From assembly GCF_040151475.1 (NCBI RefSeq), contig NZ_JBDKWG010000067.1, positions 1-16,352 on the forward strand: DNA of 16,352 nucleotides, in the 5' to 3' direction. Each line of letters opens with the position of its first letter. Positions within the stretch are counted from its first letter, which is position 1. Position numbers and translations under genes: made by a program. The notes beneath the pieces were generated by a model. The model was not told the DNA's origin. It saw only the letters and a list, made by a program, of their open reading frames with translations, and did no database searches. Positions 6,866 to 13,594 of this stretch are shown piece by piece. This DNA comes from CAXBNB01 sp040151475 (lineage in GTDB: Bacteria; Bacteroidota; Bacteroidia; Cytophagales; Cyclobacteriaceae).

Positions 6866-7960
6866 ATGGGTCGCTTATTTCACTTTCTCAACGTACACAA
6901 TCGGGTTTACTACCACCTTCTTTTTTGGTTATGCTATTATATCTATAGAGTACTTCTCTATGGAGATATCAAAAATACTTTTGAAAATGTAGCTTATGTA
7001 CAGGCTCTGGAAATTATTTTGAAAATTGGTATTGTTTACTTTGTCCTTTTTTTTCTTAAGCCACATTTTTTCAATACTAAAAGGTACTTCTACTTCTTAT
7101 TGACTTTAGTCATTACAATCTGTGTAGCATCTTATTTGCAATTATATATTATATGGTTTTGTGTAAATCTTGGAATTTATGCTGAGCTGTCTTACGAACA
7201 GATCTTTTCCCGATGGAAGTTTTTTAGTACTATGGGGCACATCAATTCAATTCTGTTTGTAACTTTTGTAATTAAAGTGGTAAAAGAAGCTTTTGAAAAT
7301 GCTCAGGTTAATTCTAACCTTCTAAAAGAAAAACTGGAAGCTGAGTTACAGTTTCTTAAGTCACAAATAAACCCTCACTTCTTTTTTAATACACTGAACA
7401 ACCTCTATTCTCTGACTATTAAAAAGTCTGGACATGCACCTCAGGTGGTTTTGATGTTGTCGGATTTAATGTCATATATGATTTACGATACTGTGAATCA
7501 AACCGTAAAGTTTAGCAAGGAATTGAAGTTTATTGAAAACTACGTCGAACTTGAGAAGTTACGATATGGTGATTTTATTAAAGTAACGATTTCAGTTTCT
7601 GAGGATTTAGGAGAGTTGGATATTCCGCCATTATTATTTCTTCCTTTTATAGAAAATGCCTTTAAACATGGAGTAGCCAAAGGTGAATCAATTAATTTCA
7701 TAGAAATTTCATTCGATGTGAGGGGTGATAAACTGTATTTTACAGTATTGAATACCAAACCATCGGGAACTCGAATTGAGGAGGACAAAAATGGTGGTAT
7801 TGGATTGGTCAATGCAAAAAGGCGATTGGCTATTTTATACCCAAATGGGCATAAGATGAAAATAGACAATGGTGTCCAATCTTTCAAGGTTGAAGTGACT
7901 ATAGACCTAAAGAATTTAAATCAGGAGATGCATGAAAATAAGTTGTATAGCAGTAGATGA
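6866..7960 (+). CDS. LytS-type sensor histidine kinase
   Basis: This 364-residue membrane kinase of the LytS/YehU class (His_kinase plus HATPase_c) senses an unknown signal and phosphorylates its partner regulator. The N-terminal third has four predicted membrane helices (about 14-33, 46-66, 72-100 and 120-138) with no separate sensor domain. A short coiled coil (about 140-160) leads into the H-box LKSQINPHFFFNTLNNLYSL with the phospho-acceptor His171. The ATP site shows the N-box PFIENAFKHG with Asn264 and a glycine loop NGGIGLVNAKRRL. The LKSQINPHFFFNTLN block and the four-helix sensor are typical of Bacteroidota kinases of this class. The stop overlaps the regulator start by 29 bp, so the two are co-transcribed and probably translationally coupled. 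Confidence 0.95.
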   Translation: MGRLFHFLNVHNRVYYHLLFWLCYYIYRVLLYGDIKNTFENVAYVQALEIILKIGIVYFVLFFLKPHFFNTKRYFYFLLTLVITICVASYLQLYIIWFCVNLGIYAELSYEQIFSRWKFFSTMGHINSILFVTFVIKVVKEAFENAQVNSNLLKEKLEAELQFLKSQINPHFFFNTLNNLYSLTIKKSGHAPQVVLMLSDLMSYMIYDTVNQTVKFSKELKFIENYVELEKLRYGDFIKVTISVSEDLGELDIPPLLFLPFIENAFKHGVAKGESINFIEISFDVRGDKLYFTVLNTKPSGTRIEEDKNGGIGLVNAKRRLAILYPNGHKMKIDNGVQSFKVEVTIDLKNLNQEMHENKLYSSR

Positions 7961-8606
7961 TGAGCCTTTGGCACTGGAGTTGGTCGAAAACTTTGTTTCC
8001 AAAATAAGTCAATTGCAACTCAAAATGAGTTTTCGAAAACCGATTGAAGCGATTGATTTTTTATCAAAAAATTCTGTCGATTTGGTGTTTTTGGATATTC
8101 AGATGCCACTGCTGAATGGACTTGAATTTGCCGAAATATTAAAATCGTCAAATGCTCCTAAGCTGATTTTCACTACAGCCTTTAGAGAGTTTGCCGTAGA
8201 AAGCTACGAACATAAAGGCGTTGATTATTTGGTTAAACCTTTTTCGTTTCAAAGGTTTTTGCAGGCGGTAAATAAGGTAATAGAACTCAAATCTATGACT
8301 TCAGGTTATATCAATATAAAGTCTGAGAGCAAAACTTTTAGAGTATCGTTTGATGATATCGAGTACATCGAAAGCTTCAAAGATTATATCAAGGTAAACA
8401 CATCAGAAAGAAGTCTTATATGTTATCAGCATATCTCAAATTTTGCAGAACAGTTACCGTCAGATTTGTTCCTAAGGATTCATCGTTCATTTATAGTTAA
8501 CCTATCCAAAATTATTTCTTTCAATTCATCGTACTTGGAACTTGGCTCGGAGGAGTTGCCTATAGGGAGAAGTTATAAAGAAAAAGTAATGTCAATTCTG
8601 GGCTAA
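7932..8606 (+). CDS. LytTR-family response regulator
   Basis: This is a 224-residue transcriptional regulator, partner of the overlapping kinase. The receiver domain (1-120) has the acidic pair Asp9/Asp10, phospho-acceptor Asp55 in LVFLDIQMP, Thr82 in IFTTAF, and Lys102 in YLVKPF. All five conserved positions are present, so it should be phosphorylatable. The C-terminal LytTR domain (about 127-224) shows IEYIESFKDYIKV and LPSDLFLRIHRSFIVNL and binds DNA by a beta fold, usually at pairs of direct repeats. The start ATG is inside the kinase gene and has an AGGAG five bases upstream (7923-7927), one of the few good Shine-Dalgarno matches here, which supports this start. The target genes are unknown; the secreted protein next door is a candidate. 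Confidence 0.95.
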   Translation: MKISCIAVDDEPLALELVENFVSKISQLQLKMSFRKPIEAIDFLSKNSVDLVFLDIQMPLLNGLEFAEILKSSNAPKLIFTTAFREFAVESYEHKGVDYLVKPFSFQRFLQAVNKVIELKSMTSGYINIKSESKTFRVSFDDIEYIESFKDYIKVNTSERSLICYQHISNFAEQLPSDLFLRIHRSFIVNLSKIISFNSSYLELGSEELPIGRSYKEKVMSILG

Positions 8607-8709
8607 ATCAAAGATTGACGCCAGTCGCATAAGAAATCCAATTATTGCTGTATGTGGTGAGGTTCATGTTGTTTACAGGTAAAGCAAATATTTTACCACC
8701 ATGCAGAGG

Positions 8710-8747
8710 TTTATACTTTCAAATTAATCTGTCATTTAAAGTATAAA
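8710..8747 (+). promoter_or_regulatory. 10-bp inverted repeat directly before a start codon
   Basis: TTTATACTTT (8710-8719) and AAAGTATAAA (8738-8747) are perfect inverted repeats with 18 bases between, ending three bases before the ATG at 8751. In RNA this would fold the whole translation initiation region into a stem, and as DNA it could be a dimer operator. No T-run follows, so it is not a terminator for the LytTR gene. There is no Shine-Dalgarno sequence beside the ATG. Confidence 0.45.
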
Positions 8748-8750
8748 ATC

Positions 8751-9065
8751 ATGAATAGCACAAAAAAATCTTCCACATGTTTATTTCTCCTGATGTTCTT
8801 CTGGTTCTTAAATCCGATAACCATTTCATGGACAAATGCTCAAGAACTAAAAGTAGCAAAATACTGGACTATTGAAAATAATATCAAAGACAAGTCTTAC
8901 ACCATAGTGAGGTATTATGGAGAGAACGATGAATTGGTATTGGAGAAGAGAATCGAAAAGAAATTTATAAAACTCAATAAACGAGACATTAGAAAGCTCA
9001 ACAAGAATTTGGCAGCTTACAATGCAGGGATTAAAAAAGAAGCGTACCTGACCGAAAAGAAATAG
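8751..9065 (+). CDS. Small secreted protein of unknown function
   Basis: The protein has 104 residues. The N-terminus is a clear Sec signal peptide: KK at 5-6, a hydrophobic core with FLLMFFWFL (about 12-20), and a likely cleavage near TNAQ (28-31). The mature part, about 73 residues, is very basic and rich in Lys, Asn and Tyr. It has a strand pair (KSYTIVRYYGENDELVLEKRI) followed by a helix (LNKRDIRKLNKNLAAYN). I know no family for it. The YTIVRYYGENDELVLE segment looks like those seen in small Bacteroidota envelope proteins. It follows the LytTR gene by 144 bp on the same strand and could be its target, but nothing in the sequence proves this. Confidence 0.75.
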   Translation: MNSTKKSSTCLFLLMFFWFLNPITISWTNAQELKVAKYWTIENNIKDKSYTIVRYYGENDELVLEKRIEKKFIKLNKRDIRKLNKNLAAYNAGIKKEAYLTEKK

Positions 9066-9101
9066 TACTGCATTTCTCCAATAAATAATAAAGAGTAGAA
9101 A

Positions 9102-9137
9102 GAAAAAATGCCTCATCGGAAACTTCCGATGAGGCAT
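9102..9137 (-). terminator. Terminator of asnB
   Basis: A long perfect stem, ATGCCTCATCGGA against TCCGATGAGGCAT, with a tiny AAAC loop spans 9108-9137. Read on the minus strand it is followed by a run of T (9103-9108 as A on the plus strand), so it terminates asnB, which stops at 9160. On the plus strand it follows the small secreted protein by about 43 bp but lacks a good T-run, so termination in that direction would be weaker. Confidence 0.88.
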
Positions 9138-9159
9138 CAATTATTCGTTTTATGTCTAT

Positions 9160-10827
9160 TTATTTATAACTATCCGCATGGACAGTTTTGACAGCTCGTC
9201 CTGATGGATCATTCATGTTTTGGAATGATGCATCCCATGCCAAAGCTTCAGCTGTGCTACATGCCACAGACTTCACCGAAGGCACTGTTTTAGCAGCAGA
9301 TTCCGAAGGAAAATGCCCTTCAAAAATGGTACGGTAGTAATACTCCTCTTTGTTTTGCGGAGGATTTACTGTGTATCTATTTGCAGCGTTGGCTAGTTCC
9401 TCATCGGAAACTGCTTCTGCTACTACTTCTTTTAAAGTATCTATCCAGTTGTATCCTACACCGTCAGAAAATTGTTCTTTCTGTCTCCAGGCAACACTTT
9501 CCGGCAAGTAATCTTCAAATGCCTTTCTCAAGATCCACTTCTCCATTTTGCCGTCTTTGGCCATTTTGTCTTCTGGATTCAGAGTCATGGCTACATCCAT
9601 AAATTCCTTATCAAGGAATGGCACTCTGCCTTCTATTCCCCAGGCAGCCAAGGATTTATTTGCTCTCAGACAATCATACAAATGAAGTTTGTCGAGCTTT
9701 CTGATTGTTTCTTCATGAAATTCTTTGGCATTAGGTGCTTTGTGGAAATACAAATACCCTCCAAAAATCTCATCAGCACCTTCACCAGACAACACCATTT
9801 TGATGCCCATGGACTTGATCACCCTTGCCAGCAAATACATGGGAGTAGATGCCCGTATGGTCGTCACGTCATAAGTTTCAAGATGATAGATTACATCCTT
9901 AATAGCATCTAACCCTTCCTGAATAGAGAATAAAATTTGGTGATGAACAGTGCCAATATGATCCGCTACCTTCTGAGCTGCTGCCAAATCGGGAGATCCT
10001 TCCAAACCAACGGCAAATGAGTGGAGTTGAGGCCACCATGCTTCTTTTGAGTCTTGGGTTTCTACACGAAGGGCTGCATATTTTTTAGCAACCGCAGAAA
10101 CAATAGAAGAGTCTAGTCCACCAGACAGCAATACTCCATAAGGTACGTCTGACATCAATTGTCTATGAACAGCATCTTCAAGTGCCTTGCGCAATTTAGC
10201 TATGTCCGAAACATTGTCTTTTACAGTATCATAACTTGTCCACTCTCTAGAGTACCAGGTTTTGAGTTCACCATTGGGGCTATACAAATATTGCCCTGGA
10301 GGAAACTCCTCAATTTTGGTACAAACACCTTCTAAAGCTTTTAATTCTGAAGCTACATAGAAACTGCCTGCATCGTCCCATCCCATATACAATGGAATGA
10401 TACCCATGTGATCTCTTGCGATCAGGTAAGTATCATTGTTTTGATCGTATAATGCGAAAGCAAAGATACCGTTCATTTTATCTATAAAATCAACACCAAA
10501 TTTGTTGTAAAGCGCAAGAATGACTTCACAATCTGACTGAGTTTGGAATTCGTAATCGCCATTAAGTTCTTTTCTCAAATCCTGGTGATTGTAAATCTCT
10601 CCATTGGCAGCTAAAACCAGCTGTCCGTCTTTGCTGTATAGTGGCTGACCACCAGAGCTTGGATCTACAATTGTTAACCTTTCATGAGCCAAAATAGCTT
10701 TGTCACCACAAAATATTCCAGACCAATCCGGCCCTCTGTGACGTATTTTCTTCGACATTTCGAGTACTTGAGGACGCAGTTCCTGAGAATCACTTTTCAA
10801 ATCAAATACTCCCACAATTCCACACAT
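9160..10827 (-). CDS. asnB: Asparagine synthase (glutamine-hydrolysing)
   Basis: AsnB converts aspartate to asparagine using ATP and ammonia released from glutamine. It has 555 residues, against 554 in Escherichia coli AsnB. The class II amidotransferase domain needs Cys2 as N-terminal nucleophile; MCGIVGVF gives it, with Arg50 (HERLTIVD), Asn75-Gly76-Glu77 (NGEIYNH) and Asp99 completing the pocket. The synthetase half has the PP-loop SGGLDSS (235-241) and SGEGADEIFGGY. The start was set at 10825-10827 so that Cys2 follows the initiator Met. The frame is open for 37 more codons upstream to an ATG at 10938, but such an extension would bury the nucleophile. A strong terminator follows. The gene stands alone on its strand. 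Confidence 0.97.
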   Translation of the reverse strand: MCGIVGVFDLKSDSQELRPQVLEMSKKIRHRGPDWSGIFCGDKAILAHERLTIVDPSSGGQPLYSKDGQLVLAANGEIYNHQDLRKELNGDYEFQTQSDCEVILALYNKFGVDFIDKMNGIFAFALYDQNNDTYLIARDHMGIIPLYMGWDDAGSFYVASELKALEGVCTKIEEFPPGQYLYSPNGELKTWYSREWTSYDTVKDNVSDIAKLRKALEDAVHRQLMSDVPYGVLLSGGLDSSIVSAVAKKYAALRVETQDSKEAWWPQLHSFAVGLEGSPDLAAAQKVADHIGTVHHQILFSIQEGLDAIKDVIYHLETYDVTTIRASTPMYLLARVIKSMGIKMVLSGEGADEIFGGYLYFHKAPNAKEFHEETIRKLDKLHLYDCLRANKSLAAWGIEGRVPFLDKEFMDVAMTLNPEDKMAKDGKMEKWILRKAFEDYLPESVAWRQKEQFSDGVGYNWIDTLKEVVAEAVSDEELANAANRYTVNPPQNKEEYYYRTIFEGHFPSESAAKTVPSVKSVACSTAEALAWDASFQNMNDPSGRAVKTVHADSYK

Positions 10828-11075
10828 AGTATATGTTGCTTTTAGTTTTAGTTTGTTTACAACCTGCCCTTTTTCAAAACAGTTGGCAAAGTAACTTCCA
10901 AATTTTTTATTCGAAAAGAATTTCTTTACTTCATTCAATAGATTGGCATAATTATTAGATGATTTTTAATAAAATTAAAATTAACTGTTCTAATTTTTAA
11001 CAAAAAAGCCTAAACATCAATGTATTGAGTTATATGGTTCTTCTTTTAATTCAATACATTCGCTATTTTAGACCC

Positions 11076-11855
11076 ATGAAAAAATTTACAGGCTCTTTTT
11101 TAATGCTGATTTGCTTTGTGTCATCGGCTTATTCTCAGGATAAAGACTATGCAGTATCTATGCAAGCGGATACCATCAAAGGGAAGATGAATATTATTGA
11201 TAATCCGCTATCAGGTCACAGTCTTGTGGTGAAAGCAGGAAAAAAGAAAGAACAATATCCATCATATAAAATTTCTCATCTTTATAAAAATGGCGATACT
11301 TACCATGTAGCAAAAATTGAAGGAAAGTATCAATTTATAAAACTGATCCAAGAGGGCTTTTTGAGCCTATACCGATACTCACCAAGCGACCAACAATCGG
11401 CTCAGATGTTTCAGGGTTCCATACTTATTACCAAAGATGGACGACAAAAAGTTGTGCCCAATTTAGGTTTCAAAAAACAACTTGCTGAGTTTTTGGAAGA
11501 TTGTAAAAGTGTGAGTATTAAAATTGAAAACGGAGAATTAAACAAGAAGGATTTAACTGAGATCATTGATGAATACAACGCTTGTGTTCCGCAGGACTAC
11601 ACAGCCAAACCCGGGGATATTGTGGAGGAAATAGTTTACATCCCTGATACATCGAAAATTGATGAGCTGATATCCGGCGTGAAATCTGATGCTGATTTGT
11701 CTTCCAACAAAGAGTTGCTGGAAATACTTGAAGACCTCAAGAAAAGAAAAGAAAATGGAGATGACGTGCCAGGCTATCTTTCCAATATTCTAAAAAACAA
11801 CCTGCAGGGCAAAGAGGATTTGTTAAAGCTATTGACAGATATTTTGGAAGAATAG
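11076..11855 (+). CDS. Secreted protein of unknown function with paired helical tail
   Basis: The protein has 259 residues. The signal peptide is clear (KK, hydrophobic core FLMLICFVSSAYSQ, cleavage near residue 20). The next 100 residues look beta-rich (VSMQADTIKGKMNII, LVVKAGKKKEQYPSYKI). They are followed by LGFKKQLAEFLEDCKSVSIK and a helix ending IIDEYNAC, a Cys-containing arrangement I have seen in uncharacterised Bacteroidota exported proteins. The last 65 residues are highly charged, with a helical repeat feel (SNKELLEILEDLKKRK, GKEDLLKLLTDILEE). No enzyme motif is visible. The start ATG at 11076 was chosen because it gives the signal peptide; a TTG at 11025 would add 17 residues with no such logic. 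The gene is convergent with the lipid kinase gene, with 18 bp between the stops. Confidence 0.8.
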   Translation: MKKFTGSFLMLICFVSSAYSQDKDYAVSMQADTIKGKMNIIDNPLSGHSLVVKAGKKKEQYPSYKISHLYKNGDTYHVAKIEGKYQFIKLIQEGFLSLYRYSPSDQQSAQMFQGSILITKDGRQKVVPNLGFKKQLAEFLEDCKSVSIKIENGELNKKDLTEIIDEYNACVPQDYTAKPGDIVEEIVYIPDTSKIDELISGVKSDADLSSNKELLEILEDLKKRKENGDDVPGYLSNILKNNLQGKEDLLKLLTDILEE

Positions 11856-11873
11856 ACTGCTATAGACGTTTAT

Positions 11874-12752
11874 TCACTTCACCCTTAATTTTAAAAAGCC
11901 CGGAAGCACCTTGATATCAAAAGGAGGTGATCCGAGAAATTCTCCATCTATGTGACCTACAATTAGTGGATTCCCTTCAATCCTTATTGATTTGATTTTA
12001 TCAAAATGGACTTGCTCCATGCTTCTATGAGTACCTTTACTTAGTTTGTGAATATTGAGAAACCGATTGATAGGTGAAATATTTCCTATTGAGCAGACAT
12101 CTAAAAATCCATCTGAAATCCGGGCATCAGGGGTGAGTTTGAACCCACCGCCAAAGGTTGTGCCATTGGCAGCTACCAGTAATAATGTGTGTTTATCGTA
12201 TTGTCGCCCATGTATGCCATACTTAAGAGGAATGGTTTTGAAAGTTGCCAGTATTTTCAGCACGTGATAATAGTACTTCAGGTGCCCTTTGAGCCATGAT
12301 TTTTTGTGTAGCATATCCGAGACGATTTGCCCGTCAAAACCCAATCCTACACCATTGAGAAACAACTGTTCATTGCATTGTCCTACATCAACCCTCATGA
12401 CTGATCCATCAATGATGGTTTTGATTTGATCGTCTATTGTGCGGCCAATATTGATGTTTTTGACAAAATCGTTACCTGATCCTGCCGAAATAATGTTGAA
12501 AACGACATTGTAATTTTTGATGCCATTCAGGGTATGATTTAAAGTGCCATCACCGCCCACTGCTATTACATCGGTAAAGGTTTGGTCTATTTTAAAATCA
12601 ATGGAGGCAGGAGTGCTTTCTCCAGCTTGTGTTTCCAGCAAGTGATAAGCAATTCCTGATTTACGCAATTCAGGAATTAGTTTTTCTAATATCTTTTCGG
12701 ATTTTAGCCTTCCGGATGCAGGGTTGTAAACAACCAGAGCCTTTCGTTTCAA
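11874..12752 (-). CDS. Diacylglycerol kinase-family lipid kinase (YegS-like)
   Basis: The 292-residue protein has the catalytic fold of DAG, sphingosine and YegS lipid kinases, which transfer the ATP gamma-phosphate to a membrane lipid head group. Seen directly are ALVVYNPASGR (5-15), the nucleotide loop VGGDGTLNHTLNG (65-77), and SAGSGNDFVKN (89-99), which replaces the usual PxGTxND with SAGSGND. The second beta-sandwich domain includes FLNGVGLGFDGQI and GHIDGEFLG, the latter carrying the conserved DGE near the C-terminus. The length fits the family. There is no membrane helix, as is usual for these peripheral proteins. The lipid substrate cannot be told from sequence. It is more likely a YegS/DgkB-like kinase than the unrelated integral DgkA. 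No operon partner is seen. Confidence 0.92.
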   Translation of the reverse strand: MKRKALVVYNPASGRLKSEKILEKLIPELRKSGIAYHLLETQAGESTPASIDFKIDQTFTDVIAVGGDGTLNHTLNGIKNYNVVFNIISAGSGNDFVKNINIGRTIDDQIKTIIDGSVMRVDVGQCNEQLFLNGVGLGFDGQIVSDMLHKKSWLKGHLKYYYHVLKILATFKTIPLKYGIHGRQYDKHTLLLVAANGTTFGGGFKLTPDARISDGFLDVCSIGNISPINRFLNIHKLSKGTHRSMEQVHFDKIKSIRIEGNPLIVGHIDGEFLGSPPFDIKVLPGFLKLRVK

Positions 12753-12846
12753 GTATTTTGCTATTTATTTTTCTATGTAAAATAAAAAATCCTTGCTTAG
12801 TCTTAGCATCAGGTAGAGATTTTATCTGAGTTTACAGTTTTCTCTG

Positions 12847-12913
12847 AAAACTGATTCTGTTTTCGATTATCCATCCTATTTAGTAGTTTTAAAAAGATAA
12901 GGTATGTAAAGTA
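12847..12913. repeat. 67-bp diverged direct repeat, copy A
   Basis: This copy aligns with 13074-13140. The sequences share GATTCTGTTTTC, AATT or ATT followed by a CCATCC block, and AAAAAG followed by a TANGGTANGTAAA block, with roughly 80-85 percent identity by eye. The differences are mostly transitions, which points to an old duplication rather than a recent one. No ORF crosses it. It may be a decayed mobile-element end or a duplicated regulatory region. Confidence 0.55.
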
Positions 12914-12965
12914 CAGGCTCTAAGATTGGTTGTTAGGGTTATGAAAAAGAATTAGTTATTTTCTA

Positions 12966-13067
12966 GCCTTTGTTGGACTTGTGACCAACAAACCACAAGT
13001 GACAAATTTTTCACTGGAATAAGGTCAGAGACGTTTGATGTTTGCAGGTCACAAGACCTGCAAAGGC
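12966..13067. mobile_element. REPIN/MITE-like element, copy 1
   Basis: This 102-bp non-coding element is bounded by GCCTTTG and CAAAGGC. Each end is itself a hairpin. The left end is TTTGTTGG (12969-12976) against CCAACAAA (12985-12992). The right end is TTTGCAGGTC (13041-13050) against GACCTGCAAA (13055-13064), with loop ACAA. The right end reverse-complemented matches the left end at 23 of 28 positions, so the ends are inverted copies. A third, central hairpin (AGTGA against TCACT) lies between them. This is the layout of REPINs, non-autonomous pairs of inverted REP hairpins mobilised by RAYT transposases. No transposase is nearby. Confidence 0.65.
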
Positions 13068-13073
13068 AGCCTA

Positions 13074-13140
13074 AAAACCGATTCTGTTTTCAATTACCCA
13101 TCCAATTCAGCAGATTTAAAAAGGATAGGGTACGTAAATA
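13074..13140. repeat. 67-bp diverged direct repeat, copy B
   Basis: This is the partner of 12847-12913, starting seven bases after the right end of the first REPIN-like element. The two copies are 227 bp apart start to start. Copy B ends 62 bp upstream of the antitoxin start, so part of it could serve as upstream promoter DNA for that gene. Confidence 0.55.
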
Positions 13141-13144
13141 TGAG

Positions 13145-13198
13145 TGCCAATGAGTCATAGGTTGGCATTGGACAAAACACTAATTTGCTATATATTTG
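13145..13198 (+). promoter_or_regulatory. Candidate promoter and operator of the second TA operon
   Basis: TATATTTG (13191-13198) matches the Bacteroidota -7 consensus TAnnTTTG. A TTGG at 13168-13171 sits 19 bp upstream, a good -33 spacing. The -33 box lies in an inverted repeat: TGCCAA at 13145-13150 against TTGGCA at 13162-13167, and also CCAAT at 13147-13151 against ATTGG at 13167-13171. A bound antitoxin could block it. Transcription would start about at the ATG at 13202, implying a leaderless or nearly leaderless mRNA. Confidence 0.42.
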
Positions 13199-13201
13199 AA
13201 T

Positions 13202-13384
13202 ATGCTAACAAAAGCGAAAGTTATACACGCAATCAACAAACTCCCATCTGAGTTTTCAATGGATGAAATCATAGATGAACTGCTTTTGATTCAGAAGATC
13301 GAAAACGGGTTGGAACAGTCAAAAAATGATGATGTAATTTCTGATGAAGAACTTTCCAAAGAACTTCCTGGATGGTTAAACTGA
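13202..13384 (+). CDS. Antitoxin of the truncated ParE-type pair
   Basis: The 60-residue protein starts MLTKAKVIHAINKLPSEFS. A helical start, then an acidic middle with MDEIIDELLLIQKIENGLEQ and an acidic end with ISDEELSKELPGWLN, resembles short Bacteroidota antitoxins paired with RelE/ParE toxins. I chose the ATG at 13202 over an in-frame TTG at 13196, which lies inside the -7 box. The stop overlaps the start of the toxin remnant by 13 bp, a typical coupling in such operons. It looks intact, without frameshift. No HTH or ribbon-helix-helix can be read with confidence. With the toxin broken it may persist by chance, by neutralising a related toxin elsewhere, or as a regulator. Confidence 0.72.
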   Translation: MLTKAKVIHAINKLPSEFSMDEIIDELLLIQKIENGLEQSKNDDVISDEELSKELPGWLN

Positions 13385-13446
13385 ACTGGACACCTCAAAC
13401 CAAACACGACCTAATAGCCATTGCGGAATACATCGCTCAAAATTAG
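13372..13446 (+). pseudogene. ParE/RelE-type toxin remnant cut at a repeat
   Basis: The ATG at 13372-13374 is inside the antitoxin gene. The reading MVKLNWTPQTKHDLIAIAEY, then IAQN and a TAG at 13444-13446, is the typical N-terminus of a ParE-like toxin (strand, then the helix with DLxxIxxYIA). It stops after 24 residues against about 95 expected. The TAG spans the first base of the REPIN-like element at 13446. Nothing resembling the missing C-terminal strands follows in 13547-13594, so the rest of the gene is gone rather than simply displaced. The toxin must be inactive. Confidence 0.75.
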
Positions 13447-13546
13447 CCTTTGTTGGACTTGTGTCCAACAAACCACAAACGATAGTTCTTCAACTACGAA
13501 AAGTAATGCACATTGAATGTTTGCAGGTCACAAGACCTGCAAAGGC
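13446..13546. mobile_element. REPIN/MITE-like element, copy 2
   Basis: This 101-bp sister of 12966-13067 has nearly identical ends and a divergent middle. The left hairpin is a perfect 10-bp stem, TTTGTTGGAC against GTCCAACAAA with loop TTGT (13449-13472). The right hairpin is TTTGCAGGTC against GACCTGCAAA with loop ACAA (13520-13543). The two loops are complementary to each other. The central hairpin is TAGTT-CTTC-AACTA, different in sequence from copy 1 but at the same place. The element lies exactly at the breakpoint of the toxin gene and 49 bp from the peptidase stop, where it could also slow minus-strand transcription. Confidence 0.68.
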
Positions 13547-13594
13547 AGCTAGAAGTTTTTATCCGCCAGATTTTCACTCTTCCTTAACAGTACC

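Larger units (their letters stand above)
12753..13201. other. Repeat-rich intergenic region without a gene
   Basis: These 449 bp hold no supported ORF. From left to right there is an AT-rich leader, a 67-bp direct repeat copy, the first REPIN/MITE-like element, the second copy of the direct repeat, and the candidate promoter and operator of the antitoxin gene at 13202. The first 90 bases after the lipid kinase start presumably include its promoter, but no clear -7 TAnnTTTG box is visible on that strand. Confidence 0.6.

Noticed and set aside
10828..10938. In-frame 37-codon N-terminal extension of asnB starting at an upstream ATG
   Set aside because: The enzyme needs Cys2 exposed after removal of the initiator Met. 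The family start MCGIVG is at 10825-10827, and an extension would destroy the nucleophile position.
11025..11075. TTG start of the secreted protein 17 codons upstream
   Set aside because: The ATG at 11076 gives a textbook signal peptide immediately; the upstream codons look like untranslated leader.
12966..13546. CRISPR-like repeat
   Set aside because: There are only two copies about 480 bp apart with internal hairpins and no regular repeat-spacer pattern or cas genes; the REPIN/MITE layout fits better.
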